Assembly: GCA_012727435.1 (NCBI GenBank)
Contig: JAAYHB010000021.1
Location: forward strand, 1 to 64,000
Origin: Clostridiales bacterium
GTDB taxonomy: Bacteria > Bacillota > Clostridia > Oscillospirales > CAG-272
Direction: 5' to 3'
Length of the DNA: 64,000 bases
The translations under genes and the position numbers were made by a program. Under the pieces are notes generated by a model. It was given only the letters and a program-made list of their open reading frames with translations. It was not told the DNA's origin and ran no database searches. Of this stretch, positions 43,091 through 51,064 are shown in pieces (the stretch's first letter is position 1; each line of letters starts with the position of its first letter).

Positions 43091-43984
43091 ATGAAAACAA
43101 AAACACCGATTTTCAGGGGAGCCGCCACAGCCCTGATCACGCCCATGACGAGTTCCGGGGTTGACTACGACAGCTTCGGGAAGCTGATAAACTGGCAGAT
43201 TGACTCGGGGATTGACGCCCTTGTCATCTGCGGCACTACCGGCGAGAGCTCCACCCTCTCGGATGCCGAACACCGGCAGGTGCTTGAGTTTGCCATAAAG
43301 GCAGCCGGCGGCCGTGTTCCTATGATAGCCGGCACCGGCTCAAACGACACTGCATATGCAATCGACCTCACCCGCCATGCCTGCGAGCTCGGCTATGACG
43401 CGGTGCTGCTGGTCACACCCTACTACAATAAAGCAACACAGGCCGGGCTTGTCGCGTCCTTTACCGCAATAGCCGATGCGAGCAGCGTCCCCTGCATACT
43501 TTACAACGTACCCTCGCGCACCGGCGTGAATATCGAGCCGGCCACATACGCCGCGCTTGCCGAGCACCCGAGAATCGCCGCCATTAAGGAAGCAAACTCG
43601 GATATATCGAAAATTACCGAAACAATGTCGCTTGTGGGAGATAAGCTTGACCTCTACTCGGGCAACGATGACCAGATTACCCCGCTGCTCTCGCTAGGCG
43701 CCGCGGGCGTCATCTCGGTGCTCTCAAACGTCCTCCCGCGCGAGACCGGGCTGATTTGCAAGAAGTTCTTTGAGGGAGACGTAGCCGGCTCGGCCGCGCT
43801 CCAGTTCAAGTACTTCCCGCTCATAAGAGCGCTTTTCTGCGAGGTCAACCCGATCCCGGTCAAGGCGGCGCTCTCGGCAATGGGGTACTGCGAGAACTAC
43901 CTGCGCCTGCCGCTTACCCCGATGTCCGAGGCGAACAAGGCAAAGCTGCTCGGCATCATGCGCTCGCTTGCAATCATTGAGTAA
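43091..43984 (+). CDS. dapA: 4-Hydroxy-tetrahydrodipicolinate synthase
   Basis: A 297-residue cytosolic aldolase condensing pyruvate with aspartate semialdehyde, first committed step to lysine and diaminopimelate, and thus to the wall and dipicolinate of spores. ICGTTGESSTLSDAEH and YYNKATQAGL are typical, Tyr in ILYNVPSRTG is catalytic and Lys166 in IAAIKEANSD forms the Schiff base. AAGGAGG precedes the start. Controlled by the lysine riboswitch upstream; dapB follows after 66 bases. Confidence 0.96.
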   Translation: MKTKTPIFRGAATALITPMTSSGVDYDSFGKLINWQIDSGIDALVICGTTGESSTLSDAEHRQVLEFAIKAAGGRVPMIAGTGSNDTAYAIDLTRHACELGYDAVLLVTPYYNKATQAGLVASFTAIADASSVPCILYNVPSRTGVNIEPATYAALAEHPRIAAIKEANSDISKITETMSLVGDKLDLYSGNDDQITPLLSLGAAGVISVLSNVLPRETGLICKKFFEGDVAGSAALQFKYFPLIRALFCEVNPIPVKAALSAMGYCENYLRLPLTPMSEANKAKLLGIMRSLAIIE

Positions 43985-44050
43985 CATAAAGGCAACTCTC
44001 AACCCGGCCATAACCGGGTAGGTTTTGCCGGAAAGGAAGAGTCAAAAGCA

Positions 44051-44788
44051 ATGAAACTTATCATAAACGGCGCTGCCGGAAGGATGGGAAGCGAACTGCT
44101 CCGGCTGATCATGGCAGACAGCAGGTATGAGCTTGCCGCCGCGGTCGATATATCGTATGACGGCAGCACACCCGGAAAATACCCGCGGCTTGATGCCTAT
44201 GGAGGAGAGGCCGACTGCATAATTGATTTCTCCCATCACTCGGCTGCCGCAGACCTGTCGGCCTATGCGGCCGCTCATAGGATTCCGCTTGTAATCGGTA
44301 CCACCGGCCAGACCGCCGAGGACCTCGCGGCAATCCGCGAAGCCTCGAAAAAAGTACCGGTGCTCATCTCGGGCAATATGTCGCTCGGGATCGCGACGCT
44401 GGTCGAGGTGGTGAAAACCGCGGTTAAGATGTTCCCCGACGCCGACGTCGAGATAATTGAAAAACACCACAACCAGAAGTTCGACGTACCGAGCGGGACG
44501 GCGCTCATGCTGGCCGACGCGGTAAAATCGGTGCGCGGCAACTCGGTCTTTTTAGTCGGCCGGCACGAAAACGGCAAACGCTCCAAAGACGAGATAGGCA
44601 TCCATTCGCTTAGGATGGGCGGGGTTGTCGGCGAGCATGAGGTGATAATCTGCACCGGTAGCCAGACACTCTCGCTAAAGCACACGGCCCACAACCGCGC
44701 CCTCTTTGCCGAGGGGGCGCTCACCGCCGCGCGCTTTATCGCCGATAAGGTTCCTGGCCTGTATGCCGTACAGGATATGTTCAAATGA
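44051..44788 (+). CDS. dapB: 4-Hydroxy-tetrahydrodipicolinate reductase
   Basis: A 245-residue cytosolic NAD(P)H enzyme, next step after DapA. The Rossmann motif is INGAAGRMGSELLR, GTTGQTAEDL the family loop, and EKHHNQKFDVPSGTAL holds the catalytic His-His and Lys. GIHSLRMGGVVGEHEV near the end is the dimer segment. AAAGGAAGAG precedes the start. The 66-base gap from dapA contains an AACCCGG/CCGGGTT-like stem. Confidence 0.96.
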   Translation: MKLIINGAAGRMGSELLRLIMADSRYELAAAVDISYDGSTPGKYPRLDAYGGEADCIIDFSHHSAAADLSAYAAAHRIPLVIGTTGQTAEDLAAIREASKKVPVLISGNMSLGIATLVEVVKTAVKMFPDADVEIIEKHHNQKFDVPSGTALMLADAVKSVRGNSVFLVGRHENGKRSKDEIGIHSLRMGGVVGEHEVIICTGSQTLSLKHTAHNRALFAEGALTAARFIADKVPGLYAVQDMFK

Positions 44789-44798
44789 CGCAAAATCA

Positions 44799-44831
44799 AA
44801 AGGACTCGCGCGTTGCGCGAGTCCCTTTTTT
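44799..44831. terminator. Bidirectional terminator between dapB and the superoxide dismutase gene
   Basis: AAAAGGACTCGCGCG pairs with CGCGAGTCCCTTTT (TTG loop) and is followed by TT; it overlaps the last codon of the convergent gene. Confidence 0.9.
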
Positions 44832-45465
44832 ATTTGAAGCATTCGGCATAATTACTGTTTGCCCTGTCCCAGTCTATGACCTGCCACCAGTCATCAATAT
44901 AGTCGCCGCGCAGGTTGTAGTGCTTGAGGTAATATGCGTGTTCCCATACGTCGAGGGTCAGCACCGGGCATAGCCCGCGTTCTATACCTATCGGGTTATC
45001 CTGATTTTTGGTGGTCATAATCCCCAGCCGGCCACGTTCTGACACCAGCCATGCATAGCCCGAGCCGAAAACCGACATGCCGGCCTTTTTGAGCTCATCA
45101 AAAAGCCTTTTGACATCCCCGAACTGCCCTTCTATGGCTCGAGCCAACATTCCGACCGGCCCCGTGCCGGTCGGCTTTCTCAGAGACTCAAAATAAAGCC
45201 TGTGGTTATATACCCCTCCAGCATTGTTTTTTATCCCGGTCTTAAGTTCGTACGGCAACCTGCCGGTATCCAGTCTGCATAACTGCTCGAGCGAGAGTCT
45301 TTGCAGGCGCGGGTTTTCGCTGAGCAGCTCATTGAGATTGTTTATGTAGGACTGCAGGTGCCTGTCGTGGTGCAGCATCATGGTTTTGGCGTCAATATAA
45401 GGCTCAAGCGCCGAATAGTCATACGGCAGCGGAAGATTTACAAAGGGATAATAATTGTTTTCCAT
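44830..45465 (-). CDS. Iron/manganese superoxide dismutase
   Basis: A 211-residue enzyme that dismutates superoxide, helping an anaerobe survive oxygen. Metal ligands are His32 in LHHDRHLQSY, His87 in GGVYNHRLYF, Asp171 and His175 in LTLDVWEHAYY. The GG before the second His and the FGSGYAWLV block give mixed Fe/Mn signals, so the metal is not called. It lacks an obvious signal peptide. AAGGAG lies six bases before the start. It sits beside a FAD/Rieske oxidoreductase gene in divergent orientation. Confidence 0.92.
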   Translation of the reverse strand: MENNYYPFVNLPLPYDYSALEPYIDAKTMMLHHDRHLQSYINNLNELLSENPRLQRLSLEQLCRLDTGRLPYELKTGIKNNAGGVYNHRLYFESLRKPTGTGPVGMLARAIEGQFGDVKRLFDELKKAGMSVFGSGYAWLVSERGRLGIMTTKNQDNPIGIERGLCPVLTLDVWEHAYYLKHYNLRGDYIDDWWQVIDWDRANSNYAECFK

Positions 45466-45595
45466 GTAATGCTCCTTTTCGGATTTGTTATCATGATATG
45501 CCGGCTTTTTTAAATTGTTCTGTGGTGCGGGCTGCGTTTAATATCGGTCAAAATGCAAATACTAAACCGGAAAGAACATGGAAAGGCAGACAGAC

Positions 45596-46906
45596 ATGAA
45601 AAAAACACTCTGGACCGACACCGCCGCGCTGCCCTCGTTTCCCCGGCTTGAGCGCGACGAGAAAACCGAGGTGCTCATTGTCGGCGGCGGGATGACCGGC
45701 ATACTCTGCGCGCATTTCCTCAGGGCCGCCGGCATTGATTACCTTTTATGCGAAGCAAACACCATAGCCTCGGGCACGACCGCCGGCACCACCGCGGTCA
45801 TCTCGGCCCAGCACGGCGCCCTTTACTCGGAGCTGATAAAAAAATTCGGTGCCGAAAGAGCAAAACTGTACCTTAAGGCAAACCTTGAGGCTCTGCGGGA
45901 ATTCCGGGACATCTGCTTGTCGGTTGACTGTGATTTCGAGGAAAAGCCCTCGTATGTTTATTCAAGGTTTGATGTATCGCGCATGCAGAGTGAGGCCGGC
46001 GACGTCGTGTCGCTCGGCTTTCCCGCCGAACTGGTTGACGAAATCCCCCTGCCGATAAAAATTGCCGCGGCGGTGAAGTTCCCGGGGCAGGCCGAGTTCC
46101 ACCCGCTCAAATTCATCGCCGGCATATGCCCCGGCATGAATATCCGCGAGGGGGCGCAGATCAAAAAAATCGACGGTCATATCGCATACACCGCCGGGCA
46201 TAAAATCAGTGTCAAAAAGATTATCATCGCCTCGCACTTCCCGATAATGAACACCCATGGCCTGTTTTTTGTAAAGCTCTATCAGAAGCGCTCGTATGTG
46301 GTTTCCATCGAGGGCGCGCCGCAATATTACGGGACCTTCGCCGAGGACACGCCCGACGGGTTGTATTTCCGGAATTACAGGGACCTCTTAATTGTAGGCG
46401 GCGGCGACCACAGGACCGGCAAGCCCGGCAAGTGCTGGGAGGACATCCGGCGCTTCATAAAGGAAAACTACCCGGGCGCCCGCGAGAAATATGTCTGGGC
46501 GGCGCAGGACTGCATGAGCCTTGACAGCGTCCCGTATATCGGGCGCTACAGCCGCACGCTTGAGGACGTATTTGTCGCCTCGGGATTTAACGAATGGGGG
46601 ATGACCTCCTCGATGGTTGCCGCGAAAATCCTCTCGGATATGGTCACGGGCAGGGAAAACAAATACGCCGGGGTCTTCGACCCCTCCCGCAGCATGCTCT
46701 CGGGGCAGCTTTTCACAAATCTCGGGGTCACGCTGGCCGACTTTGTCATCCCGACAGCCAAGCGCTGCCCGCATCTCGGTTGCGCGCTCAAATGGAATAA
46801 GGTTGAGCACACCTGGGACTGCCCCTGCCACGGCTCGCGCTTTGAGGAAAACGGAAAGCTTATCGACAACCCGGCAACCCGCGACTTTGAGCCGATAAAA
46901 AAATGA
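45596..46906 (+). CDS. FAD-dependent oxidoreductase with C-terminal Rieske [2Fe-2S] domain
   Basis: A 436-residue cytosolic flavoprotein. The N-terminal DAO-type FAD domain starts with VLIVGGGMTGILCAHFL and continues with ASGTTAGTTAVISAQHG; the late FAD motif is ASGFNEWGMTSSM. The last 65 residues are a Rieske domain with CPHLGC and CPCHGSRF, the two Cys and two His that bind the [2Fe-2S] cluster. Such fusions pass electrons between a substrate amine or hydroxyl and a carrier; the substrate is unknown. Start at 45596 (MKKTLWTD) matches the family N-terminus; an ATG six codons earlier has a closer but too tight ribosome site. Confidence 0.88.
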   Translation: MKKTLWTDTAALPSFPRLERDEKTEVLIVGGGMTGILCAHFLRAAGIDYLLCEANTIASGTTAGTTAVISAQHGALYSELIKKFGAERAKLYLKANLEALREFRDICLSVDCDFEEKPSYVYSRFDVSRMQSEAGDVVSLGFPAELVDEIPLPIKIAAAVKFPGQAEFHPLKFIAGICPGMNIREGAQIKKIDGHIAYTAGHKISVKKIIIASHFPIMNTHGLFFVKLYQKRSYVVSIEGAPQYYGTFAEDTPDGLYFRNYRDLLIVGGGDHRTGKPGKCWEDIRRFIKENYPGAREKYVWAAQDCMSLDSVPYIGRYSRTLEDVFVASGFNEWGMTSSMVAAKILSDMVTGRENKYAGVFDPSRSMLSGQLFTNLGVTLADFVIPTAKRCPHLGCALKWNKVEHTWDCPCHGSRFEENGKLIDNPATRDFEPIKK

Positions 46907-46959
46907 TGGTAATGCTTTGCCGATGATACGACTGCATTCGTAATAAACACAACTTAATA

Positions 46960-46988
46960 TTGACGTGTTAAGCTATTTATATTACAGT
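46960..46988 (+). promoter_or_regulatory. Possible relic promoter of the etfB/lctD remnant
   Basis: TTGACG and TACAGT with a 17-base spacer, about 50 bases before the EtfB-coding remnant. The -10 is weak. Confidence 0.4.
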
Positions 46989-47034
46989 CATGTTACTAAA
47001 GCAACAATTTACCATATTAACTTATTGGAGTCTT

Positions 47035-47496
47035 GTCATAAAATTTTTCGGTGTGTATCAAACAGGTTCCGGCCTCGGGCAAGGCCGAGGTCGACCCTGT
47101 CACCGGCGTGCTCATGCGCAGCTGCACCGATTGCAAAATGAACCCCTATGACCAGCTGCATCAACGACATGGTCGACTTCACCGACGCGCTCGGGAAAAG
47201 GCTTAATACTGCGCATCATGTATTTCGGGCATGCCGGCGACCGAAACCTTCATATATGCATACTGTGCGATTCCCTCTCCGAGAATGAATGGAAAGATAG
47301 GTTGTCGGCAGCGATGAAAGAGCTCTATGCAGAGGCAAAGCGCCTATGCGGCCAGGTGGCTGGCGAGCACGGAATAGGCTATTCCAAACGCGAGTATCTC
47401 CGGGAATCGCTCGGTAAGGACCTGATAGAGCCTATGCGGGGTATCAAGGCAGTGTTTGATCCGAATATGGTTCTCAATCCCGACAAGATATTCTAA
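47035..47496 (+). pseudogene. Fused remnant: EtfB N-terminus joined to the C-terminus of an FAD-linked lactate/glycolate oxidase
   Basis: Positions 47051-47152 encode [19 protein letters not shown] and continue to CKMNPYD, the unmistakable start of electron transfer flavoprotein beta subunit, but the ATG has decayed to ATA with a slip nearby. From about 47154, in another frame, [16 protein letters not shown] follows, then after a one-base slip near 47205 the frame that runs to 47496 encodes YFGHAGDRNLHICIL, KRLCGQVAGEHGIGYSKREYL and FDPNMVLNPDKIF, the C-terminal FAD-oxidase end of a GlcD/LctD protein. The middle of etfB, all of etfA and most of lctD are missing. A later start codon at 47218 could give a 92-residue fragment with no cofactor site. 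Known operons of this kind (etfB-etfA-lctD) run electron-bifurcating lactate oxidation. Confidence 0.8.
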
Positions 47497-47505
47497 TATA
47501 AGGCC

Positions 47506-47540
47506 GGCGCAAATCAGGTGATTTGCGCCGACTCTGTTTT
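47506..47540 (+). terminator. Terminator after the pseudogene
   Basis: GGCGCAAATCA pairs with TGATTTGCGCC across GG; the T tract GACTCTGTTTT is loose. Confidence 0.65.
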
Positions 47541-47586
47541 CGCGGCGTTGATTCCGCACTGCTTAATTGACGGATAGGTTTAGTAA

Positions 47587-47688
47587 GTATTTGGGGATTC
47601 TCAAGACCCTTTTTTCAAAGGGGTTTAAGCGGGGGTTTGGGGGCAGCGCCCCCGTAAAAAATCGGGGTGTGGGTCGGAGCCCCACACA
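47587..47688 (+). repeat. Full copy (F) of the two-hairpin intergenic repeat
   Basis: Plus-oriented: GTATTTGGGGATTCTCAAGACCC, then AAAGGGGTTTAAGC, GGGGGTTTGGGGGCAGCGCC, CCCGTAAAAAATCGGGG and GGGTCGGAGCCCCACAC (parts). It lies between the pseudogene and the convergent symporter gene. Confidence 0.8.
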
Positions 47689-47689
47689 T

Positions 47690-49087
47690 TCAGCGTTTTC
47701 TACGCCCGAAAATGCTTTGGCGGAAGAGGATGATATTCATGGCCACAAAGAAAAGTATGCAGAGTACCAGGGTGATGATACTCTCCTTCATTCCGAGCGG
47801 TGCAAAATTGGCGAGCAGAAGCATCGGGAAGCCGAAGACTATTGCCGGGAGGTTCTGGTACACCAGATTTTCGGAGGCCGGGGTCCGCAGGTTGCGGTCT
47901 ATTTCGCGCAGCAGGATTATTCCGGTGCTTGCCGTGCCGGTCAGCATTCCGAACATCGCCATGAATTGCTCGTATTTGTATTCGGCAAACAGCTTCCGGC
48001 AGACTATGTGCAGATACGCAAAGGTTAACAACGCGCCGAATATGAGCATGAGCAAAAGGACCAGCCAGTAGTTGGTTATCATATCAATGCGGATGGCCGC
48101 AATCCCCGCCACAATCATCAGGTCAAAGGCAAAGCCGCCTATGCGGTTCATCAGGTAATTGCTGATGATTTTTCTCTCGCCCCCGACTCTTTTCTGAATA
48201 AGCTTCACGACCGCCTTCACCGGAATGGCCACCAGCACCGCCACAAGGAAGTTGAATCCGAAAAAGGTGTGCTTTAGCCCGGGCAGAAACAGCGACAGCA
48301 GGTTTATAATGCCGTAGGCTATCACATACACAATGAGGATTAGCGCGACCTGAATCGTGAAGGTGTCCATCGACTCGTTGTCGGCCTCGTCCTCGACTAT
48401 GGTCTGCCCGGTTTTGTGGACAAAAAGCTGCGCGAGCCGGTTTTTGCGCTTCAAATAATTCAGGTATGCCACGCCGACTATGGTTGCGGTCAAAAAGCCT
48501 ATGGCGGCAACCGTCAGCCCGAAGGTGGCACCGCCGGCAAAGCCATGCTCGGCCTCGTAGATTTTGCCGAAATTCAGGGCCTGCCCGGTCCCCTGCCCGA
48601 AGCCGAAGGCCAAAAGCACGCCGGCCGCCGGAATCAGGCCGGAATCCGAAGCAATTAAGACCGCCGTAATTGTAATGCCAAACCCCAGAATTGCCTGCAG
48701 CAGGTAGGTAGCCACCGTGGTAATTCCGGTGTTGAAGACCTCGGTCGCACGCCGCCCGCCGATTTTTTGGTCGGTGGTTCGCAGCGTCATGCTCACGAAG
48801 CCGATAGCCAGGCAGTGATATGTAATAATCTCGAGCGTGGCGTTTCCGCTGGTCTGAAAACCCTCGAGAAACACGCCGGTCTCGAACATATACCTGCCGG
48901 TTACCAGTTTGAATATGGTTGATGCGGCAAGCAGGAACAGCCCCCCGAGCACCGAGGGTGGTATCAACGACTGCCGGATGAAGGGAATTGTCCTTTTCAT
49001 GGTATAGGCAACCATCATGGCAGCCAGCAGCAGCGTAATAATAATCAGAAAAGACCAGACCTCGGAGTCAAAAAAGCTGATTTCCAT
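47690..49087 (-). CDS. GltS-like sodium:glutamate symporter family protein
   Basis: A 465-residue polytopic membrane protein with 10-12 predicted segments and two re-entrant-type Gly-rich stretches (LAFGFGQGTGQALNFGKIYE and MAMFGMLTGTASTGIILLRE), as in the ESS/GltS sodium-dicarboxylate or glutamate symporters. Substrate is by family only. The start at 49087 is chosen because the helix I follows directly; AAAGGA is 12 bases upstream, while the ATG at 49099 abuts it. It begins 40 bases after the acyltransferase gene and may be co-transcribed. Confidence 0.78.
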   Translation of the reverse strand: MEISFFDSEVWSFLIIITLLLAAMMVAYTMKRTIPFIRQSLIPPSVLGGLFLLAASTIFKLVTGRYMFETGVFLEGFQTSGNATLEIITYHCLAIGFVSMTLRTTDQKIGGRRATEVFNTGITTVATYLLQAILGFGITITAVLIASDSGLIPAAGVLLAFGFGQGTGQALNFGKIYEAEHGFAGGATFGLTVAAIGFLTATIVGVAYLNYLKRKNRLAQLFVHKTGQTIVEDEADNESMDTFTIQVALILIVYVIAYGIINLLSLFLPGLKHTFFGFNFLVAVLVAIPVKAVVKLIQKRVGGERKIISNYLMNRIGGFAFDLMIVAGIAAIRIDMITNYWLVLLLMLIFGALLTFAYLHIVCRKLFAEYKYEQFMAMFGMLTGTASTGIILLREIDRNLRTPASENLVYQNLPAIVFGFPMLLLANFAPLGMKESIITLVLCILFFVAMNIILFRQSIFGRRKR

Positions 49088-49127
49088 GCAATTGTCCATT
49101 CCTTTTCTTGGTTTTTCGAGGGCCTCT

Positions 49128-50305
49128 CTACATCCCGAAGTAATTGTCAAAAACACCTGTTCTCAGCTGGCGCAGCCGGTGGAACATATGTATGTACTTC
49201 AATGCGCAGAACACATTGGGCGAGGTAATTCTGTAAACCTCCTGCTCGGCGGTGAAGAGCAGCAGAATCTGCTTTTTAATCTGCACCATATTACTCAGTT
49301 TTGAGAGCAAAAAGGTCTTGCCGCACACCGAAATATGCTCTCCGGTCATTTCCATCGACCCGCTTTCGGGCTTTTCGTAGCTCATATCCGGCTTTCTTTT
49401 CTCAAGCTTCACATGCTCGTCCCGGAAAATCACGCTGCCACGCTCAGGGACAAACGACTTCACCCACTCAAGCTCGTCTCGTATCCAGTCCCTGACATAG
49501 CGCAGGCCACATTCTCCCCTGATGAAGTTGAATGTCAGGTTGTCACGGTATTCGGCGCAAAGCCCGCAGACACAGTGGACAAACCGCCCAGAAGATTTAA
49601 TGCTCTCAACACTGCCGCAAAACGGGCAGCGGTATAGCACGCGCTCGAGCGCCTCAGCGCTCTTCTTTGAGCGGTACAGGCCGACCGAAAACTCGTCGAC
49701 CGTGAGCATTTTCCGTATGTCGGCGAAAAGCTCCTTGTCGGTCATGGCATCAATTTCGGCGACGCTCCGCCGCCCTGTCACCCCGCCGTGCATATAGCCG
49801 CGGCGCAGGCTGGTGCCGAAGCGCGGGTCAAGCCCGTAGCCCCCGCGGACGGTATAGTATATCACCGGCACCCGCAAGACGCGAACCAGTTTTATAATCG
49901 ACGGGTTCATATAGCCAAGCTCTCCGTCGTAGGTAAGGTTGCCCTCGGGGTAAACAGCCAGCACACCGCCCTCTCTGACATATCTGATACACTGCATTAC
50001 AGCCGAGGCATCGACATTCCCCTTGTCAATGCTGATAAAAGGGGTCAGGTGACGCAGGATGCGGATCAGCGGTCCGAGGAAAAGCGTGTTTTGTGCCAGA
50101 AAACAGACCGGGCGGTTGAAGGAAGCCTCGAGCATCACCGGCTCAATTGAATTCACATGATTGGCAAGGATCAGGCAGCTCTCGTTTTTTTGAGCTTTGT
50201 CACTTCAAACCGGCAGCCGCGAAATACCCGTAAAAATACCCGTACAAACGGCATCACTATCGTGTAAAGCGGGGCGTATCTTCTCTTTATAAGCCTTTTT
50301 CTCAA
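49128..50305 (-). CDS. PlsC-type acyltransferase, interrupted by a frameshift in an A7 run
   Basis: A PlsC-like 1-acyl-glycerol-3-phosphate acyltransferase-type protein of about 392 residues if repaired. The acyltransferase signature is seen as LILANHVNSIEPV (first block), FRxxRGxCR-type positives upstream, VYPEGNLTYDG (second block) and IYYTVRGGYGL. A later zinc-ribbon-like cluster, YRCPFCGSVES with VHCVCGLCAEY, is unusual for the family. Reading from the TTG at 50305 (GGAGG seven bases upstream) the frame stops early (KKTRAA); restoring one base in the run of seven T/A at 50185-50191 joins it to the main frame (KKNESCLILANH). As written the protein would start at a GTG near 50156, without a complete catalytic block. 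Confidence 0.72.
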
Positions 50306-50372
50306 ATACTCCCCTCCCTCATCATACGTGGGCGGCCACAAGGCTGCCGTTTTGGCTTTTTTACTGAAATTT

Positions 50373-50401
50373 ATTTTACTTTACTTACCACCGAATGTCA
50401 A
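50373..50401 (-). promoter_or_regulatory. Promoter of the acyltransferase gene
   Basis: On the minus strand TTGACA and TAAAAT with a 17-base spacer, 68 bases before the TTG start codon. Confidence 0.82.
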
Positions 50402-50439
50402 GAAAAAGCCTTGATATTAAATAAACTTTTCAACAAACC

Positions 50440-50466
50440 AAAAAGGACGCTCCCCGCGTCCTTTTT
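50440..50466 (-). terminator. Terminator of rnpB
   Basis: On the minus strand AAAAAGGACGC pairs with GCGTCCTTTTT across GGGA-type loop, directly after the RNase P RNA. Confidence 0.9.
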
Positions 50467-50498
50467 CCGCTTCCACTAATAATGTATAAAAAACTAAC

Positions 50499-50860
50499 CG
50501 CAACTCTGCCTGTAAGCCGGGTTCTGTTGAAAACGGCCATCTGTCTGTGCGCAGTGTCGCCACTACGCTCCGGGATTGCTCCCGTGCCACCCGGGAATAT
50601 AGGCCGGGCCAGCCAAAATCCCCATGCGGTGTTGCTTCGGATAGGGTTTACAGCGGACCTATGTTACCATAGGAACGGGTGAGCTCTTACCTCGCCTTTC
50701 CACCCTTACCGGGACAATGTCCCGGCGGTTTATTTCTGTTGCACTTTCCCGGCAGTCACCTGCGGCTGACGTTATCAGCTATCCTGCCCTGTGAAGCCCG
50801 GACTTTCCTCACGGCAATACCTTTCGGCACCATGCCGCGCGGCCGTTCGGCAGAGTTGCG
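50499..50860 (-). ncRNA. rnpB: RNase P RNA, type A
   Basis: On the minus strand P1 is CGCAACTCTGCC with GGCAGAGTTGCG. The conserved core appears: GAGGAAAGTCCGGGCT near the 5' end, AGGGTGGAAAGGCGAGGTAAG in parts in the middle, and ACAGAACCCGGCTTACAGG at the 3' end. About 360 bases, consistent with type A. Confidence 0.97.
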
Positions 50861-50865
50861 AGTAT

Positions 50866-50894
50866 ATTATAACATGAACACCGGACGGTGTCAA
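50866..50894 (-). promoter_or_regulatory. Promoter of rnpB
   Basis: Full consensus TTGACA and TATAAT with a 17-base spacer on the minus strand, placed about six bases before the RNA 5' end. Confidence 0.92.
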
Positions 50895-50937
50895 GGTCGG
50901 TTGATACCAGAGGTTAATGCCGCACCGCGGCTTTGTA

Positions 50938-50966
50938 TTGACGAAAAATTTATGTATTGTTATAAT
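50938..50966 (+). promoter_or_regulatory. Promoter of the sigma-70-family gene
   Basis: TTGACG and TATAAT with a 17-base spacer, about 99 bases before the start codon. Divergent from the rnpB promoter. Confidence 0.8.
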
Positions 50967-51064
50967 TGACACAAATACTATTTTTGCGATAATTATATCG
51001 GATAACCCAACTAAAAGCAACACACCTGCACTTTATATATGAAAACGCCTCGGGAGACGCCATT

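Noticed and set aside
47218..47496. A 92-residue functional FAD-oxidase-like protein
   Set aside because: It lacks the FAD-binding part, is preceded by a frame change and is part of the fused remnant.
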